Shown here piece by piece: positions 18,249 through 27,494 of a stretch of 64,000 nucleotides of DNA. Positions within the stretch are counted from its first letter, which is position 1. Each line of letters begins with the position of its first letter. The DNA lies in contig JBAVYH010000072.1 of assembly GCA_049698695.1 (NCBI GenBank), forward strand, positions 27,076-91,075. Reading direction: 5' to 3'. Under the pieces are notes generated by a model. The model saw only the letters and a list, made by a program, of their open reading frames with translations, did no database searches and was not told where the DNA came from. Source of the stretch: Bog-375 sp049698695. Its GTDB lineage: Bacteria > Acidobacteriota > Terriglobia > Bryobacterales > Bryobacteraceae. The position numbers and the translations under genes were made by a program.

Positions 18249-19493
18249 TTACCGGTGACCGCCGCCGCTGGCTGCTGCACCGCCGCCTACCGCTGCGCCG
18301 CTAACCGCCCCGCCGCCGCCGGCGAAACCGCCGTGGCCCGCCGCTGCCGCGGATCCACCGCCACCGCTGTACCCGCCGCTTCCACTGGTGACTCCGGCGC
18401 CGCTAAAGCCCCCGCGCGCGGCCGATCCGCCGAATACGCTACCTCCATTACCACCAAATCCCGACCGCCCCGCACTGTAAGCGGATGTAATGCCCGTTCC
18501 ACCTCGGAACCCCGGCGTATGAGATCCGTTCACCGCCAGTGCCAGCGGGACACGTCCCGGAAGACTGACCGGACCACGTACGGGACCGCGTGTGATGCCG
18601 GCACCGCGATATCCCGCAGGCGAGCCGACTATGCTTTGAACCGTGACCGGGCTCCAAAATCCATAACCGTAAGGGCTATATGCCATGCCATAACAGGGAA
18701 TGTAGGTGTACATGCCATACCAGGGGTTGAAAGACCAGAAGCCTGACCCATAGTAACCAAAGGGCATGTACCCGAGGCCGGAGCAGCCCATGTATGGCAT
18801 CCCCATCCCCATCCCCACCGAGTAGTAGGGGTAATATGAGCCCGAGCTCGAATTGTACGAGTTCGCGCCCGACACGTTCGCCATGGCCATGAGTTCGCCC
18901 CGCCGATGGCTCCAATGGTCTAGCGCATCCGTGTCATTCGCGTCGAATTTCTCGACCACAGCCGCGGTGCTCCCCAGGGCGCACATTCTGCCCGCTCCAA
19001 CCAGCTTGGTTTCGGAACCAGCCAGTACGGCAGCCTCGCCCTTGTACACCTTCAACTGCGAAGGCGCAAAACTGAATCGATAAATGCCTGCCTTGGGCAG
19101 CGACACCGCCGCACCGTTGACGACGATGGTGACGCTGGTGTCCTTATCGATCTCATCGGCCTCCACCACGGCCTCGCCCCCCAACAACTCCAGGCGCGTA
19201 TCGATCAGCCGGTTGGTGATCATCTTGAAGCTGCTCTCCTCGCCCAGGCGGAGCGTGACGCCAGGAGTGAGCAGGACCTCGGCGCGCCCGTTTTCGGTGC
19301 GCAGCACACTTCCCTCTTTAATGTTCGGGTACTGGGTCAGCGACGATTCCACGGTATGGCCGTCCAACTGCACCTGGCCTTCCGTGAGATTGACGGTGCC
19401 GGACTTGGCGGCAACGACGTATTGCGCCATGCCTGGAGTCGCAGTGAGGACCAGCAGTGCGATTGCCAGAAGTGCGATCCCGATCGGTTTCAT
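18249..19493 (-). CDS. Secreted FecR-domain protein with Gly/Tyr-rich and Gly/Ser-rich tail
   Basis: The 414-residue protein has a signal peptide (residues 1-23, ending GMAQ). A FecR-type beta domain covers about residues 24-185: KSGTVNLTEGQVQLDG, EGSVLRTENGRAEVLLTPG and VYKGEAAVLAG are typical. Residues 210-300 are rich in Gly, Tyr, Met and Pro (PYMGCSGLGYMPFGYYGSGFW-like). Residues 330-414 are almost only Gly, Ser and Ala. The tail looks like a low-complexity, surface or matrix-associated region. GAGGTG lies a few bases before the ATG. No sigma factor gene adjoins, so it is not a classical FecR regulator. Confidence 0.82.
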   Translation of the reverse strand: MKPIGIALLAIALLVLTATPGMAQYVVAAKSGTVNLTEGQVQLDGHTVESSLTQYPNIKEGSVLRTENGRAEVLLTPGVTLRLGEESSFKMITNRLIDTRLELLGGEAVVEADEIDKDTSVTIVVNGAAVSLPKAGIYRFSFAPSQLKVYKGEAAVLAGSETKLVGAGRMCALGSTAAVVEKFDANDTDALDHWSHRRGELMAMANVSGANSYNSSSGSYYPYYSVGMGMGMPYMGCSGLGYMPFGYYGSGFWSFNPWYGMYTYIPCYGMAYSPYGYGFWSPVTVQSIVGSPAGYRGAGITRGPVRGPVSLPGRVPLALAVNGSHTPGFRGGTGITSAYSAGRSGFGGNGGSVFGGSAARGGFSGAGVTSGSGGYSGGGGSAAAAGHGGFAGGGGAVSGAAVGGGAAASGGGHR

Positions 19494-19554
19494 GATCCAC
19501 CTCGCTCAATTACAGTGTGACTCTATTGTACGCGAAGTCAATGCATTGCCTGTA

Positions 19555-19588
19555 GCTATTTGGAGCCATGTAGGCGCTATTTGGAGCC
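19555..19588. promoter_or_regulatory. Direct repeats in a divergent promoter region
   Basis: gctatttggagcc occurs at 19555-19567 and 19576-19588, with a 21-bp period (two helical turns). The site lies between the divergent FecR-domain and glycosyltransferase genes and may be a regulator binding site. Confidence 0.4.
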
Positions 19589-19666
19589 GCCGTACAACAG
19601 TTAACCCGTGCAACACGACGGTGCCTAATCCGCCGGTTTGGCGAGCCCTGCACCCGCGGGCCCGTC

Positions 19667-21127
19667 GTGCCGTACTACCATCTTCTTTTGACACCCGCGA
19701 ACCCCCGAGTCTCGATTCTCATCCCGGTCTATGACGAGGCGGAATACCTGCCAGCACTCATCGCGCGCCTGCTGGCGGTGCCGCTGTGGGAGAAGGTGCC
19801 GATCGAAATCGTAGCCGTTGACGACGGTTCCAGCGACGGGTCAACAGAAACTCTGGAAGAACTGGCCCTGCAGCATCCCATCATTCAGGTGGTTCGCCAC
19901 GACCGCAACCGCGGCAAGGGCGCGGCCATCCGCACTGCCATCGAGCACGCTTCGGGAGAATTCGCGGTCGTCCAGGATAGTGACCTGGAGTACAATCCGC
20001 TCGACCTCGGCAGCGTGCTCTCGCCGCTGCTGGAGGGCCACGCCGACGCGGTCTACGGCTCGCGCTTCGCCAGTTCCGGCGAGCGCCGCGTGATGTACTT
20101 CTGGCATTCCCTGGCCAACCATTTTCTGACCACCGTGGGCAACGCCGTCGCCGACCTCAATCTCACCGACATGGAAACCGGCTACAAAGCCTTCCGCCTG
20201 TCGCTGGTGCGTTCCATTCCGCTACGCTCGAACCGCTTCGGTTTCGATCCCGAAATCACCGTCAAGCTCGCCCAGCGCCGCGTGGCCTTGTATGAGGTCC
20301 CTATCAGCTACCGCGGCCGCACCTATGAGGAAGGCAAGAAGATCGGCTTCTGGGACGCCGCGTGGGCGTTGTGCGCCGTGCTCTGGTACGGCCTGCGCCG
20401 CGACATCTATCGCGATGGCGGCGCCGGCATGCTGGACGCGCTTTCCCAGACCCCGCGCTTCAATCGCTGGATGGCCGATACCATCCGCCCCTGGGTGGGC
20501 GCGCGCGTGCTCGAGATTGGCTCCGGCATCGGCAACATCTCGCGGCACCTGGCCGCACGCCGCCAGCTCTACATCGCCAGCGATATCGACCCCGAACACC
20601 TGGCCCGGCTCCGCGTCCGTTTCCAGAACCGCCCCAACGTGAAGCTGCTGCATTGCGACTTGAGCGCGCCGGCCGATTTCGCCGCGCTCGCCGGCCAGGC
20701 CGATACCGTGATCTGCCTCAACGTGCTCGAACACATCCAGGACGACGCCACCGGCCTCGCCAATATCTCGAGCGCCCTGGTCCCCGGTGGCGTCGCCATC
20801 GTGCTGGTGCCGCAAGACCAAGGGATCTATGGCACGCTCGACGAGGAACTGGGCCACTACCGGCGCTACAGCGAAGCCGAGCTGCGCACGAAGATGGAAG
20901 CCGCCGGCCTGGCCGTCGAGCGCGTCCTGCACTTCAACCGCATCACGCGCCCCGGCTGGTGGTTCACCGGACGCATCCTCAAGCGCCGCAGCTCCAGCCG
21001 CATCATGCTCTGGTTCTTCGACCGCCTGGTCTGGCTCTGGCGCCGCATCGACCGCGCCCTCCCCTGGCCCGCCGTAAGTGTAATCGGGATTGGCCGCAAA
21101 CGCGAAAGCGGGAGCCGAGTACCGTAG
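19667..21127 (+). CDS. Fused GT2 glycosyltransferase and SAM-dependent methyltransferase
   Basis: The protein has up to 486 residues. Residues about 12-245 form a GT-A family 2 transferase of the dolichol/undecaprenyl-phosphate sugar type (ILIPVYDEAEYL, AVDDGSSDGS, HDRNRGKGAAIRTA, QDSDLEYNP). Residues about 270-440 form a class I methyltransferase (VLEIGSGIGN as motif I, ASDIDPEHL as motif II, VICLNVLEHI). The C-terminus is basic and hydrophobic and may touch the membrane. Such fusions suggest successive glycosylation and methylation of a lipid-linked intermediate; this is inference. The GTG start at 19667 has no clear ribosome site, and TTG 19688 is an alternative. Confidence 0.85.
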   Translation: MPYYHLLLTPANPRVSILIPVYDEAEYLPALIARLLAVPLWEKVPIEIVAVDDGSSDGSTETLEELALQHPIIQVVRHDRNRGKGAAIRTAIEHASGEFAVVQDSDLEYNPLDLGSVLSPLLEGHADAVYGSRFASSGERRVMYFWHSLANHFLTTVGNAVADLNLTDMETGYKAFRLSLVRSIPLRSNRFGFDPEITVKLAQRRVALYEVPISYRGRTYEEGKKIGFWDAAWALCAVLWYGLRRDIYRDGGAGMLDALSQTPRFNRWMADTIRPWVGARVLEIGSGIGNISRHLAARRQLYIASDIDPEHLARLRVRFQNRPNVKLLHCDLSAPADFAALAGQADTVICLNVLEHIQDDATGLANISSALVPGGVAIVLVPQDQGIYGTLDEELGHYRRYSEAELRTKMEAAGLAVERVLHFNRITRPGWWFTGRILKRRSSSRIMLWFFDRLVWLWRRIDRALPWPAVSVIGIGRKRESGSRVP

Positions 21128-21390
21128 CGGTCGTCAGACGTCGTGAGCCCCGAACTATAACAAACGTGACGGAGGTCTCCAGCGTAGGCTAGCGTCCTAT
21201 TTTGGTTCCCTGCTCGTAGTCGTAGTCGCGTTCTCCGCTCCGGCTAGCTATTTCGGGTGCACGACCAAAATGACGGTGTCTTCGTCAAGCGCCGGTGATA
21301 GGGCCACCTCTGCGTCGGCCCGTTTTGCAAGATCATCGAACCGGAACCGGGGACAGTAAGCAATTACACAATTCCGCTCGCTTCCACGCC
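21128..21390. other. Intergenic region between convergent genes
   Basis: No gene was recognised. The region contains the inverted copy of the 26-bp dispersed repeat at 21345-21370 and nothing else I can support. Confidence 0.5.
21345..21370 (-). repeat. Dispersed 26-bp intergenic repeat, copy 2
   Basis: Read on the minus strand this matches 1081-1106 with about three mismatches (core ttactgtccccggtt). It lies 20 bases past the end of the minus-strand gene at 21391. Confidence 0.5.
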
Positions 21391-22014
21391 CTACTTCTTC
21401 GGGTTCCGAATCGCTGCGGCGAGGTCCGCGGCCAGGCTCCTGGCGGTGTGCATGTAGGTTTCGTTGCCGGCGATGCGGTCAAGTAGCGGCAGGAATTGCG
21501 TGGCGCCCACCAGCCGGTTATCCTCCATCGCCTCGTCCAGCCTGTCCAGCGCGTGCGGCACGCCCAGGTGGTCGTACTTGGCCGTGCGCTCCAGATCGAT
21601 TTGAAGCTGGGCGGATTCCGCCATCCGCTCGAACCAGTCCACCAGCGTCTGCGCCGTCACATCCGCGGTGTAATTGAACTTCACTTCGTTCTTGTCGCTC
21701 CCGCTCTCATAGCGCAGCAGCTTGGTTCCCATGAAGGCCACTTTGGCCTGCGATTCGAGCGGATGCCGGAAGTAATCCAGCTTTTGGGCCAGGCCGAAAA
21801 CCGCCGCCGTCTCTTCTTCCGATAGCTTGAATTTGAGCGGCAGTTGGTCGTCGGGCGCCTCGCGGTATTCGGCGTCGCCGGTCCGCGCCAGGCGCACTTC
21901 GAGGTACGGCGGCGCGCTGCCCGGAAACGTGCGGGAAAAGAACAGCCGTGCATCGCCAGCGCCGAAAACCGTCGCCGCGCAAAGCGGCAGGCAGAGCCAA
22001 GCCGCACCCTTCAT
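21391..22014 (-). CDS. Secreted hypothetical protein downstream of ruvC
   Basis: The product has 207 residues from ATG 22014, which overlaps the ruvC stop by four bases (ATGA); this decides the start against the longer frame. It has a signal peptide (residues 1-19, ending VFGAGD). The mature part is mixed alpha/beta, with a segment around SEEETAAVFGLAQKLDYFRHPLE and no recognised active site. The coupling to ruvC suggests only co-transcription, not a repair function. I do not recognise the family. Confidence 0.78.
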   Translation of the reverse strand: MKGAAWLCLPLCAATVFGAGDARLFFSRTFPGSAPPYLEVRLARTGDAEYREAPDDQLPLKFKLSEEETAAVFGLAQKLDYFRHPLESQAKVAFMGTKLLRYESGSDKNEVKFNYTADVTAQTLVDWFERMAESAQLQIDLERTAKYDHLGVPHALDRLDEAMEDNRLVGATQFLPLLDRIAGNETYMHTARSLAADLAAAIRNPKK

Positions 22015-22505
22015 GCCGGTCCCATCCTCAAGCGCGTGGCCTCGCGCGTGGCGTGGCAAATCGCCACCGCCAGCGCGTCGGCGGCGTCCTCGGACTCGAT
22101 GGTCGCGGCCAGCTTCAGCAGCGATTTCACCATCAACTGCACCTGCGCTTTTTCCGCCCGTCCGTAGCCCACCACGCTGGTCTTCACCTCCAGCGGCGAA
22201 TACTCCGCCAGCGTCACGCCGGCTTCCGCCACCGCCAGCAGCGCGATCCCGCGCACTTGCGCCAGCTTCAGCGCGGTTTGCACGTTGGCCGAATAAAACA
22301 CACCCTCCACCGCCGCCGCATCCGGAGCGTGCTCCCGCAACAGCGCGCGCAACTCGTTGCCGATCTTGAGCAGCCGCTTTTCAAACGGCCATTGCGTGCT
22401 GGTGCGGATCACCCCCGCGACCACCATCGTGTGCCGGCATCCGTCGCTGTCGATGACGCCGTACCCGGTGCGCGCCGACCCGCAATCGATGCCGAGCACC
22501 CGCAC
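22011..22505 (-). CDS. ruvC: Holliday junction resolvase RuvC
   Basis: The 164-residue endonuclease resolves four-way DNA junctions in recombination and repair. The fold starts at VRVLGIDCGSARTGYG, with the first catalytic Asp near residue 6. The second acidic site is in VEGVFYSANVQTALKLAQVRG (Glu near 68), and the last pair is in ESEDAADALAVA (Asp near 141). GTG 22505 is chosen because it gives the canonical start and lies one base after the yebC stop. yebC-ruvC is a common gene pair. ruvA and ruvB are not in the window. Confidence 0.95.
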   Translation of the reverse strand: MRVLGIDCGSARTGYGVIDSDGCRHTMVVAGVIRTSTQWPFEKRLLKIGNELRALLREHAPDAAAVEGVFYSANVQTALKLAQVRGIALLAVAEAGVTLAEYSPLEVKTSVVGYGRAEKAQVQLMVKSLLKLAATIESEDAADALAVAICHATREATRLRMGPA

Positions 22506-22506
22506 G

Positions 22507-23253
22507 TTACCGCTCGAGGGCCTCCATCTCCTTCTCGTCGATATCGAAGTTGGAGTAGACGTTCTGCACGTCCTCGTGCTCTTCCAGCGCATCGTTCAGC
22601 CGCAGCATGCCCGCCGCATTCTTGCCCTCCAGCCTTACCAGGTTCTTCGGAACCATGCCAATCGAAGCGTCCTCGACCGGAATGCCCGCCGCCTCCAGAG
22701 CCTTGAGCACCGCTTCGTGCGCTTCCGGAGCGGAAAGAATCTCCCAGCTTTCGCCTTCCTGGCGCAGATCGTCACCGCCCGCTTCCAGCGCCACGTTCAT
22801 GAGCTGGTCTTCGCCCGCCTTTTCGCCGGCGACGTAAATCTGGCTTTTGCGCTCGAACATCCAGGCGACGCAGCCCTGCTCGCCCAGGTTGCCGCCGTTC
22901 TTCGAGAAGACGTGGCGGAGCTCGCTCACCGTCCGGTTGCGGTTGTCGGTGGCCACGTTCACCAGCACCGCCGCCCCGCCCGGCCCGTAGCCTTCAAACA
23001 TCACTTCTTCGATCTGCCCGCCCTCGATCTCGCCGGTGCCGCGCATGATCGCCTTCTTGATGTTGTCCGACGGCATGCTCGCCGCCTTGGCCGCCAGCAC
23101 TGCGCTGCGCAACCGGGGATTTCCGTCCGGGTCGCCGCCGCTGCGCGCGGCAATGGTGATTTCCTTGATGATGCGCGTAAACGCTTTCCCGCGCTTCGCG
23201 TCCGTAGCCGCCTTCTTGTGCTTGATGGTGGCCCACTTGGAATGGCCTGACAT
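22507..23253 (-). CDS. yebC: YebC/PmpR family protein
   Basis: The 248-residue protein has the family start MSGHSKWATIKHKK and the conserved middle (RSAVLAAKAASMPSDNIKKAI, then FEGYGPGGAAVLV). Members bind nucleic acid; some act as transcription regulators, and recent work links the family to translation through difficult proline stretches. Length is normal. It is the first gene of a leftward trio with ruvC and a secreted protein, with one base between yebC and ruvC. Confidence 0.94.
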   Translation of the reverse strand: MSGHSKWATIKHKKAATDAKRGKAFTRIIKEITIAARSGGDPDGNPRLRSAVLAAKAASMPSDNIKKAIMRGTGEIEGGQIEEVMFEGYGPGGAAVLVNVATDNRNRTVSELRHVFSKNGGNLGEQGCVAWMFERKSQIYVAGEKAGEDQLMNVALEAGGDDLRQEGESWEILSAPEAHEAVLKALEAAGIPVEDASIGMVPKNLVRLEGKNAAGMLRLNDALEEHEDVQNVYSNFDIDEKEMEALER

Positions 23254-23457
23254 GGTGCAACCTCGGAGTGACCCGGCCTCACGCGGCCGGGAAAGAACTT
23301 GCTTATGAATTCAACTCATTGAGAATAGCAGAATGGCCCGGCGCGCTCAAGGCAAGCCTCCGCGCCTCTATGTCTTGAGGCTCGCCAGCGCGGCCGGCGG
23401 CGGCCCGCTCATCCGGCACAAGTATGAGCCGAACTGAATAGCGCTTCCCTTCCCCTT

Positions 23458-25476
23458 CTACCACACCCTGCACGCGTTGGCGCGCACCATCGGCTGGCCT
23501 GCCTTGCAGGAAAACGCCTGCTCGAACTCGGGCATGTTTTCGACCACACCGTTCACCCGTTCCTGGGCCGGCGAATGCGGGTCGGTCTTGACCTGCAGGT
23601 GCAGCGCTTCGTCCCGCTCGTTTTCGCACCACACCTGGCCGAAGGCCAGAAACAGCCGCTGCTCGGGGGTGAAGCCGTCGATTTTCCGGCGGCTGCCGTC
23701 GATGCTGTTCAACAGCGCCATCAGTGCAATCCGCACGCCGCCGTTATCCGCCGTGTTCTCGCCCAGCGTGAGCTTGCCGTTCACCGTCACGCCCGGCGCC
23801 ACCTCGAACCCGGAGTATTCGCGCTCGATGCAAGCCGCGCGCGTTTCGAATTCCTTGGCGTCCTGCGGCGTCCACCAGTCGCGCAGGTTGCCCTTGGCGT
23901 CGAACTGCCGGCCCTCATCGTCGAAACCGTGTGTCAGCTCATGGCCGATCACCGCGCCGATGGCGCCGAAGTTCACCGCATCGTCCATTGCGTTGTCGTA
24001 AAACGGCGGCTGCAGAATGCCCGCCGGAAAGTTGATGTCGTTCATCAATGGGTCGTAATACGCGTTCACCGTGGGCGGCGTCATGCCCCATTCCTGGCGG
24101 TCCACCGGCTTGCCGATCTTGTTCAACTGCCGGTTGAACTCGAATGCCTCGGCGCGCATCGTGTCGCCCACCGGATCGTCGCGGCGGATGGTCACGCTCG
24201 AATAGTCGCGCCAGTGGTCCGGGTAGCCGATCTTGTTGGCGACCGCGTGCAGCTTCACCAGCGCCTGCTGCCTGGTCGCCGCCGTCATCCAGGGCAATTG
24301 TTCCAGGTCCTGCCCGAGCGCCTTTTCAAGCGCCTCCACCATCTTCAGGGTTCGCGCCTTGCCCTCGGCGCCGAACGTCTTTTCCACGAATTCCTTTCCC
24401 AGGGCCTCGCCCAGCTCGCCGTCGGTGAAATCCACGCAGCGCTTCCAGCGCGGCCGCATCTCGGTGGTGCCGGTCAGCGTTCTGCCGAAAAACTCGAAAT
24501 TTTCTTTGACGAACGCGGCCGGCAGCAGGCGCGCCTCGGCATGCAGCAGGTGCCAGGTGAGATATGTCTTCCAATCCTCCAGGCTGAACCGCCCGATGGC
24601 CCCGTTCAGCGTCTGGAAGAAAACCGGCCACACTACGTCGATGGCCGCAAATTCCGGCGAACCGCTCGCGCGCAGGTACTCTTTCCAGTGAAACACCGGG
24701 CTCAGCGCTTCCATTTCCTGCGTGCTCATCTTGTGATAAATCTTTTCCGGGTCGCGCCGCGACACGTTGTCGAGCGAACCTTGCGCGAGCGCGGTTTCCA
24801 TTTTCATCACCGTCTCCGCGCCGGCCTTGGCCTCGGCCGGCGTCTCGCCGGCCAGCTCGAACATGCGGGCCACGTGCTCGGTGTATTTACGGCGCAATTC
24901 CTCGCTGCGCGCGTCCTGCTTCAGGTAGTAATCGCGTTCCGGCAGCCCCAAACCGCCTTGATCGACTTGCGCGATCACCTGGTTGGAGTCCTTGAAATCC
25001 TGTCCGGAGCCGAATTCGAACATCACCTCTACGCCGCCGCGCTGCAGGCGCGCGACCACGGCGGCTAGTTGTGCCTTGTTCTTCAAGCCGCGGATTTGCG
25101 CCAGCTCGTCTGCGAGCGGCTTCAGCCCGGCGGCCTCCACCGCCTTTTCATCCATGCAAGCCGCGTAGTAATCGCCGATCAGGCGGGTGGTCACGTCGCG
25201 GCCCGCATCCGGCTTGCTGGCTGCCTCCAGAATCTGGCGCAGCACGTCGCGGTTGTGCTCTTCCACCTGGCCGAAACGGCCCCACCGCGCCTGATCGGCG
25301 GGAATCGGATTGTTCTTCATCCAACTGCCGCACGCGTACTGGTAGAAATTCACGCACGGATTGGCGCTGGCGTCGATGTTCTTCACGCTGAACTCGAGCG
25401 CACTCACCGGCTTTTCCGGCGCCTGCCCCAAGAGGCTCCAGGCCGCCAGCGGGAGAATCAATAAGAACTTGTGCAA
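23458..25476 (-). CDS. M13 family zinc metallopeptidase (neprilysin/PepO-like)
   Basis: The 672-residue enzyme has a signal peptide (about residues 1-18) and both M13 domains. The zinc site is VIGHELTHGFDDEGR near residue 505, the third ligand is in the GENTADNGG motif near 565, and substrate-binding NAYYDP lies near 455. It probably degrades peptides in the periplasm or outside. The start is judged to be TTG at 25476, because AAGGAG lies eight bases upstream; GTG 25485 would put that site only one base from the start. No partner genes are evident. Confidence 0.92.
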   Translation of the reverse strand: MHKFLLILPLAAWSLLGQAPEKPVSALEFSVKNIDASANPCVNFYQYACGSWMKNNPIPADQARWGRFGQVEEHNRDVLRQILEAASKPDAGRDVTTRLIGDYYAACMDEKAVEAAGLKPLADELAQIRGLKNKAQLAAVVARLQRGGVEVMFEFGSGQDFKDSNQVIAQVDQGGLGLPERDYYLKQDARSEELRRKYTEHVARMFELAGETPAEAKAGAETVMKMETALAQGSLDNVSRRDPEKIYHKMSTQEMEALSPVFHWKEYLRASGSPEFAAIDVVWPVFFQTLNGAIGRFSLEDWKTYLTWHLLHAEARLLPAAFVKENFEFFGRTLTGTTEMRPRWKRCVDFTDGELGEALGKEFVEKTFGAEGKARTLKMVEALEKALGQDLEQLPWMTAATRQQALVKLHAVANKIGYPDHWRDYSSVTIRRDDPVGDTMRAEAFEFNRQLNKIGKPVDRQEWGMTPPTVNAYYDPLMNDINFPAGILQPPFYDNAMDDAVNFGAIGAVIGHELTHGFDDEGRQFDAKGNLRDWWTPQDAKEFETRAACIEREYSGFEVAPGVTVNGKLTLGENTADNGGVRIALMALLNSIDGSRRKIDGFTPEQRLFLAFGQVWCENERDEALHLQVKTDPHSPAQERVNGVVENMPEFEQAFSCKAGQPMVRANACRVW

Positions 25477-25530
25477 AGCGCACACTCCTTCTCTATCACT
25501 CTAACTTGCAGCGCCGCCTGCCGGAGGCTC

Positions 25531-26139
25531 TCACGGCTCGCGCCGCTTGGCGGTTACGAATTCGATCTCCTGCTGCTTGGGGATGCCGGGCTCGAAGCAC
25601 CGGCGGCAGCGCGCTTCGTACATATCGGCGGTGCCCACCACAATCAGGTCATCGGAGCCGCGCAGCCGCTGCGTATGCTTGGCCGGATTGCCGCAACGGA
25701 CGCACACGGCCAGCGTCTTGGTGATAGATTCGGCCTGCGCCAGCAGATCCGGAATCGGCGCGAACGGCCGCCCCAGGTAGTCCGTATCCAGGCCGGCGAC
25801 GATCACCTGCTTGCCGCTGTCGGCCAGCCTTCCCGTCACCTCCACCAACTCCGGGCCCATGAAGTTCGCTTCGTCCACGCCCACCACTTCGGCGCGCCAA
25901 TCGATCCGCTCCAGTATCTCGGCCGCGCCCGAAACCACTTGCGAATGCAAGCGCAGGTCGCCGTGAGAGACGATCTCTTCGGCCGAGTAGCGGTCGTCGA
26001 GCACCGGTTTGAACACGGCCACCCGCTTGCGCGCGATCATGGCGCGCCGCAGGCGGCGGATCAGCTCCTCGCTCTTGCCCGAAAACATGGGGCCGCAAAT
26101 CACTTCAATCCAGCCGGCGTTGCCCGTGATGATATCCAT
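25531..26139 (-). CDS. tdk: Thymidine kinase
   Basis: The 202-residue type II thymidine kinase phosphorylates thymidine for salvage. It has the P-loop GPMFSGKSEELIRRLRR (about residues 16-32), the VVGVDEANFM catalytic segment with the Glu near residue 90, and the lid/zinc cysteines CVRCGNPAKHTQR and CRRCFEPG. Length and order of motifs are normal. The gene lies between the peptidase and a hydrolase, with no clear functional link. Confidence 0.94.
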   Translation of the reverse strand: MDIITGNAGWIEVICGPMFSGKSEELIRRLRRAMIARKRVAVFKPVLDDRYSAEEIVSHGDLRLHSQVVSGAAEILERIDWRAEVVGVDEANFMGPELVEVTGRLADSGKQVIVAGLDTDYLGRPFAPIPDLLAQAESITKTLAVCVRCGNPAKHTQRLRGSDDLIVVGTADMYEARCRRCFEPGIPKQQEIEFVTAKRREP

Positions 26140-26162
26140 ACGAACCGTTCAGCATCCCACAG

Positions 26163-26795
26163 TTAGAGCTCCGCCGCCACTGCCGTCACGCGCTCCTCCA
26201 GCGCTTCGAGGCCGCCCGCGAAAAAGTGGTCCGCGGCTTCGATCCACACGATGCGTTTCGGCGCGGCCCACCGGGCGAAGGCGGCTTCCAGTTCGGCGCG
26301 CGGCCCGTATTGGTCGTGCGTGCTCTGCACGAAAACCTTCGGTGTCGCGCAGCGTTCCAGGTACTCCGCGGCGCCCATGGCGGTCGGGAATCCGGCGGCG
26401 AGAAGAAAACGCGCGCCGCCGGTTTCGCATCCCAGGCGCGTGATCACCCGCGCGCCGAAGGAAAAACCGGCCAGCGCGTGCGGCAGCCCGGGGTGCCGCG
26501 TGCGCAGCCACTCGAGGGCCGCGCGGGCGTCTTCGATTTCGCCCTCCAGGTTCCCGTACTCGCCCTGGCTGCGGCCCACCCCGCGATAATTGAACCGCAG
26601 CACCGCGAGACCGGCGCGGCGCAATCCGCGCGCCAGCCGGTAGACCACTTTGTTGTGCAGCGTGCCGCCGTGCTGCGGGTGCGGATGGCAGACCACCGCC
26701 GCGCACCACGGGTCGCGGTCGTGCGGCTCTTCGAGCAGTGCTTCCAAGCGGCCCTCCGGCCCGGCGATTTCGTGCGATTCAATGCGGCGAGTCAT
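26163..26795 (-). CDS. Alpha/beta hydrolase (COG2945-like)
   Basis: The 210-residue protein has a compact hydrolase fold. It has the CHPHPQHGGTLHNKVVY segment near residue 37 that marks this subgroup, the RFNYRGVGRSQGEY loop near 68, the nucleophile elbow GFSFGA (Ser near 110), a THDQYG acid position and a final ADHFF histidine. The triad is therefore complete. Substrate is unknown. It is 23 bases upstream of thymidine kinase on the same strand, so the two could share a transcript. Confidence 0.86.
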   Translation of the reverse strand: MTRRIESHEIAGPEGRLEALLEEPHDRDPWCAAVVCHPHPQHGGTLHNKVVYRLARGLRRAGLAVLRFNYRGVGRSQGEYGNLEGEIEDARAALEWLRTRHPGLPHALAGFSFGARVITRLGCETGGARFLLAAGFPTAMGAAEYLERCATPKVFVQSTHDQYGPRAELEAAFARWAAPKRIVWIEAADHFFAGGLEALEERVTAVAAEL

Positions 26796-26863
26796 GGGCG
26801 GTCGAGGTCTAGAGCTTTACCGGGAAGCTATGATCATGGATGATGTTTTCGGAGAAGACAGAT

Positions 26864-27388
26864 TCATTCGAAATGAACCGTCTCAATGATTGACAGCAGG
26901 GGCAAAATGCCGTCGTGTGGAGGCGGCTGGGCCTGATCGGCATCAGATCCCGCCAATAAAGTCAGAATTGTGCATTCGCGGGGCTGAAGGACATCAACGG
27001 TCCAATGGCACGCTGCCCGCCCGCACGACACACATACGGGAGTCCGGTTCCCGTTGACGAACACGAAACTGAGTGACCTGCATGACATGCGCAAGGATTT
27101 CAATCTCTGCGACACAGTTTGCGGAGTTGCGCCGCCGCGATTCACTATGAAGCGCAGCACCACTGTTCCAGGATTCAGCTTCGTGTCCCTGATTAGATCC
27201 ACTATCAATTCGGCGTCTTGCAGGCCGAATTCTTGAGGATCGCGTTCGTGAACTCGCAAGGACGGCGGATGCCGGAAGGAAAGCCCAGTTGCGGCGCTGC
27301 GGTACAAAGCCCAGCCATCAGTCGCGACCCGGCTGTCCGCTGCGGTGGCGGCACAGGCCACCATTAGAATAAGGGTGGTCGCAATCAT
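26864..27388 (-). CDS. Small secreted protein of unknown function
   Basis: The product has 174 residues from ATG 27388, chosen because a signal peptide (ILMVACAATAAD) begins there; the longer frame upstream overlaps the yajQ 3' region and has no such structure. The mature part starts GWALYRSAATGLSFRHPPSLRV, a pattern seen in proteins that evaluate a fitted strand pair, and later has several cysteines (VCVSCGRAAC). I do not recognise the family. It lies 107 bases after yajQ on the same strand. Confidence 0.55.
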   Translation of the reverse strand: MIATTLILMVACAATAADSRVATDGWALYRSAATGLSFRHPPSLRVHERDPQEFGLQDAELIVDLIRDTKLNPGTVVLRFIVNRGGATPQTVSQRLKSLRMSCRSLSFVFVNGNRTPVCVSCGRAACHWTVDVLQPRECTILTLLAGSDADQAQPPPHDGILPLLSIIETVHFE

Positions 27389-27494
27389 CTCGCTTCTACT
27401 GCCAAAGTACCTAAACGATATCTTACACTTAATCCACGCGGTTACATCCGGAATCCGATTCGGATTGTAGAGCCGCACCGCCGGCCCGCCGCCG

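Noticed and set aside
23575..25068. 497-residue plus-strand frame opposite the M13 peptidase
   Set aside because: Antisense to a gene with intact zinc and substrate motifs; no motifs of its own.
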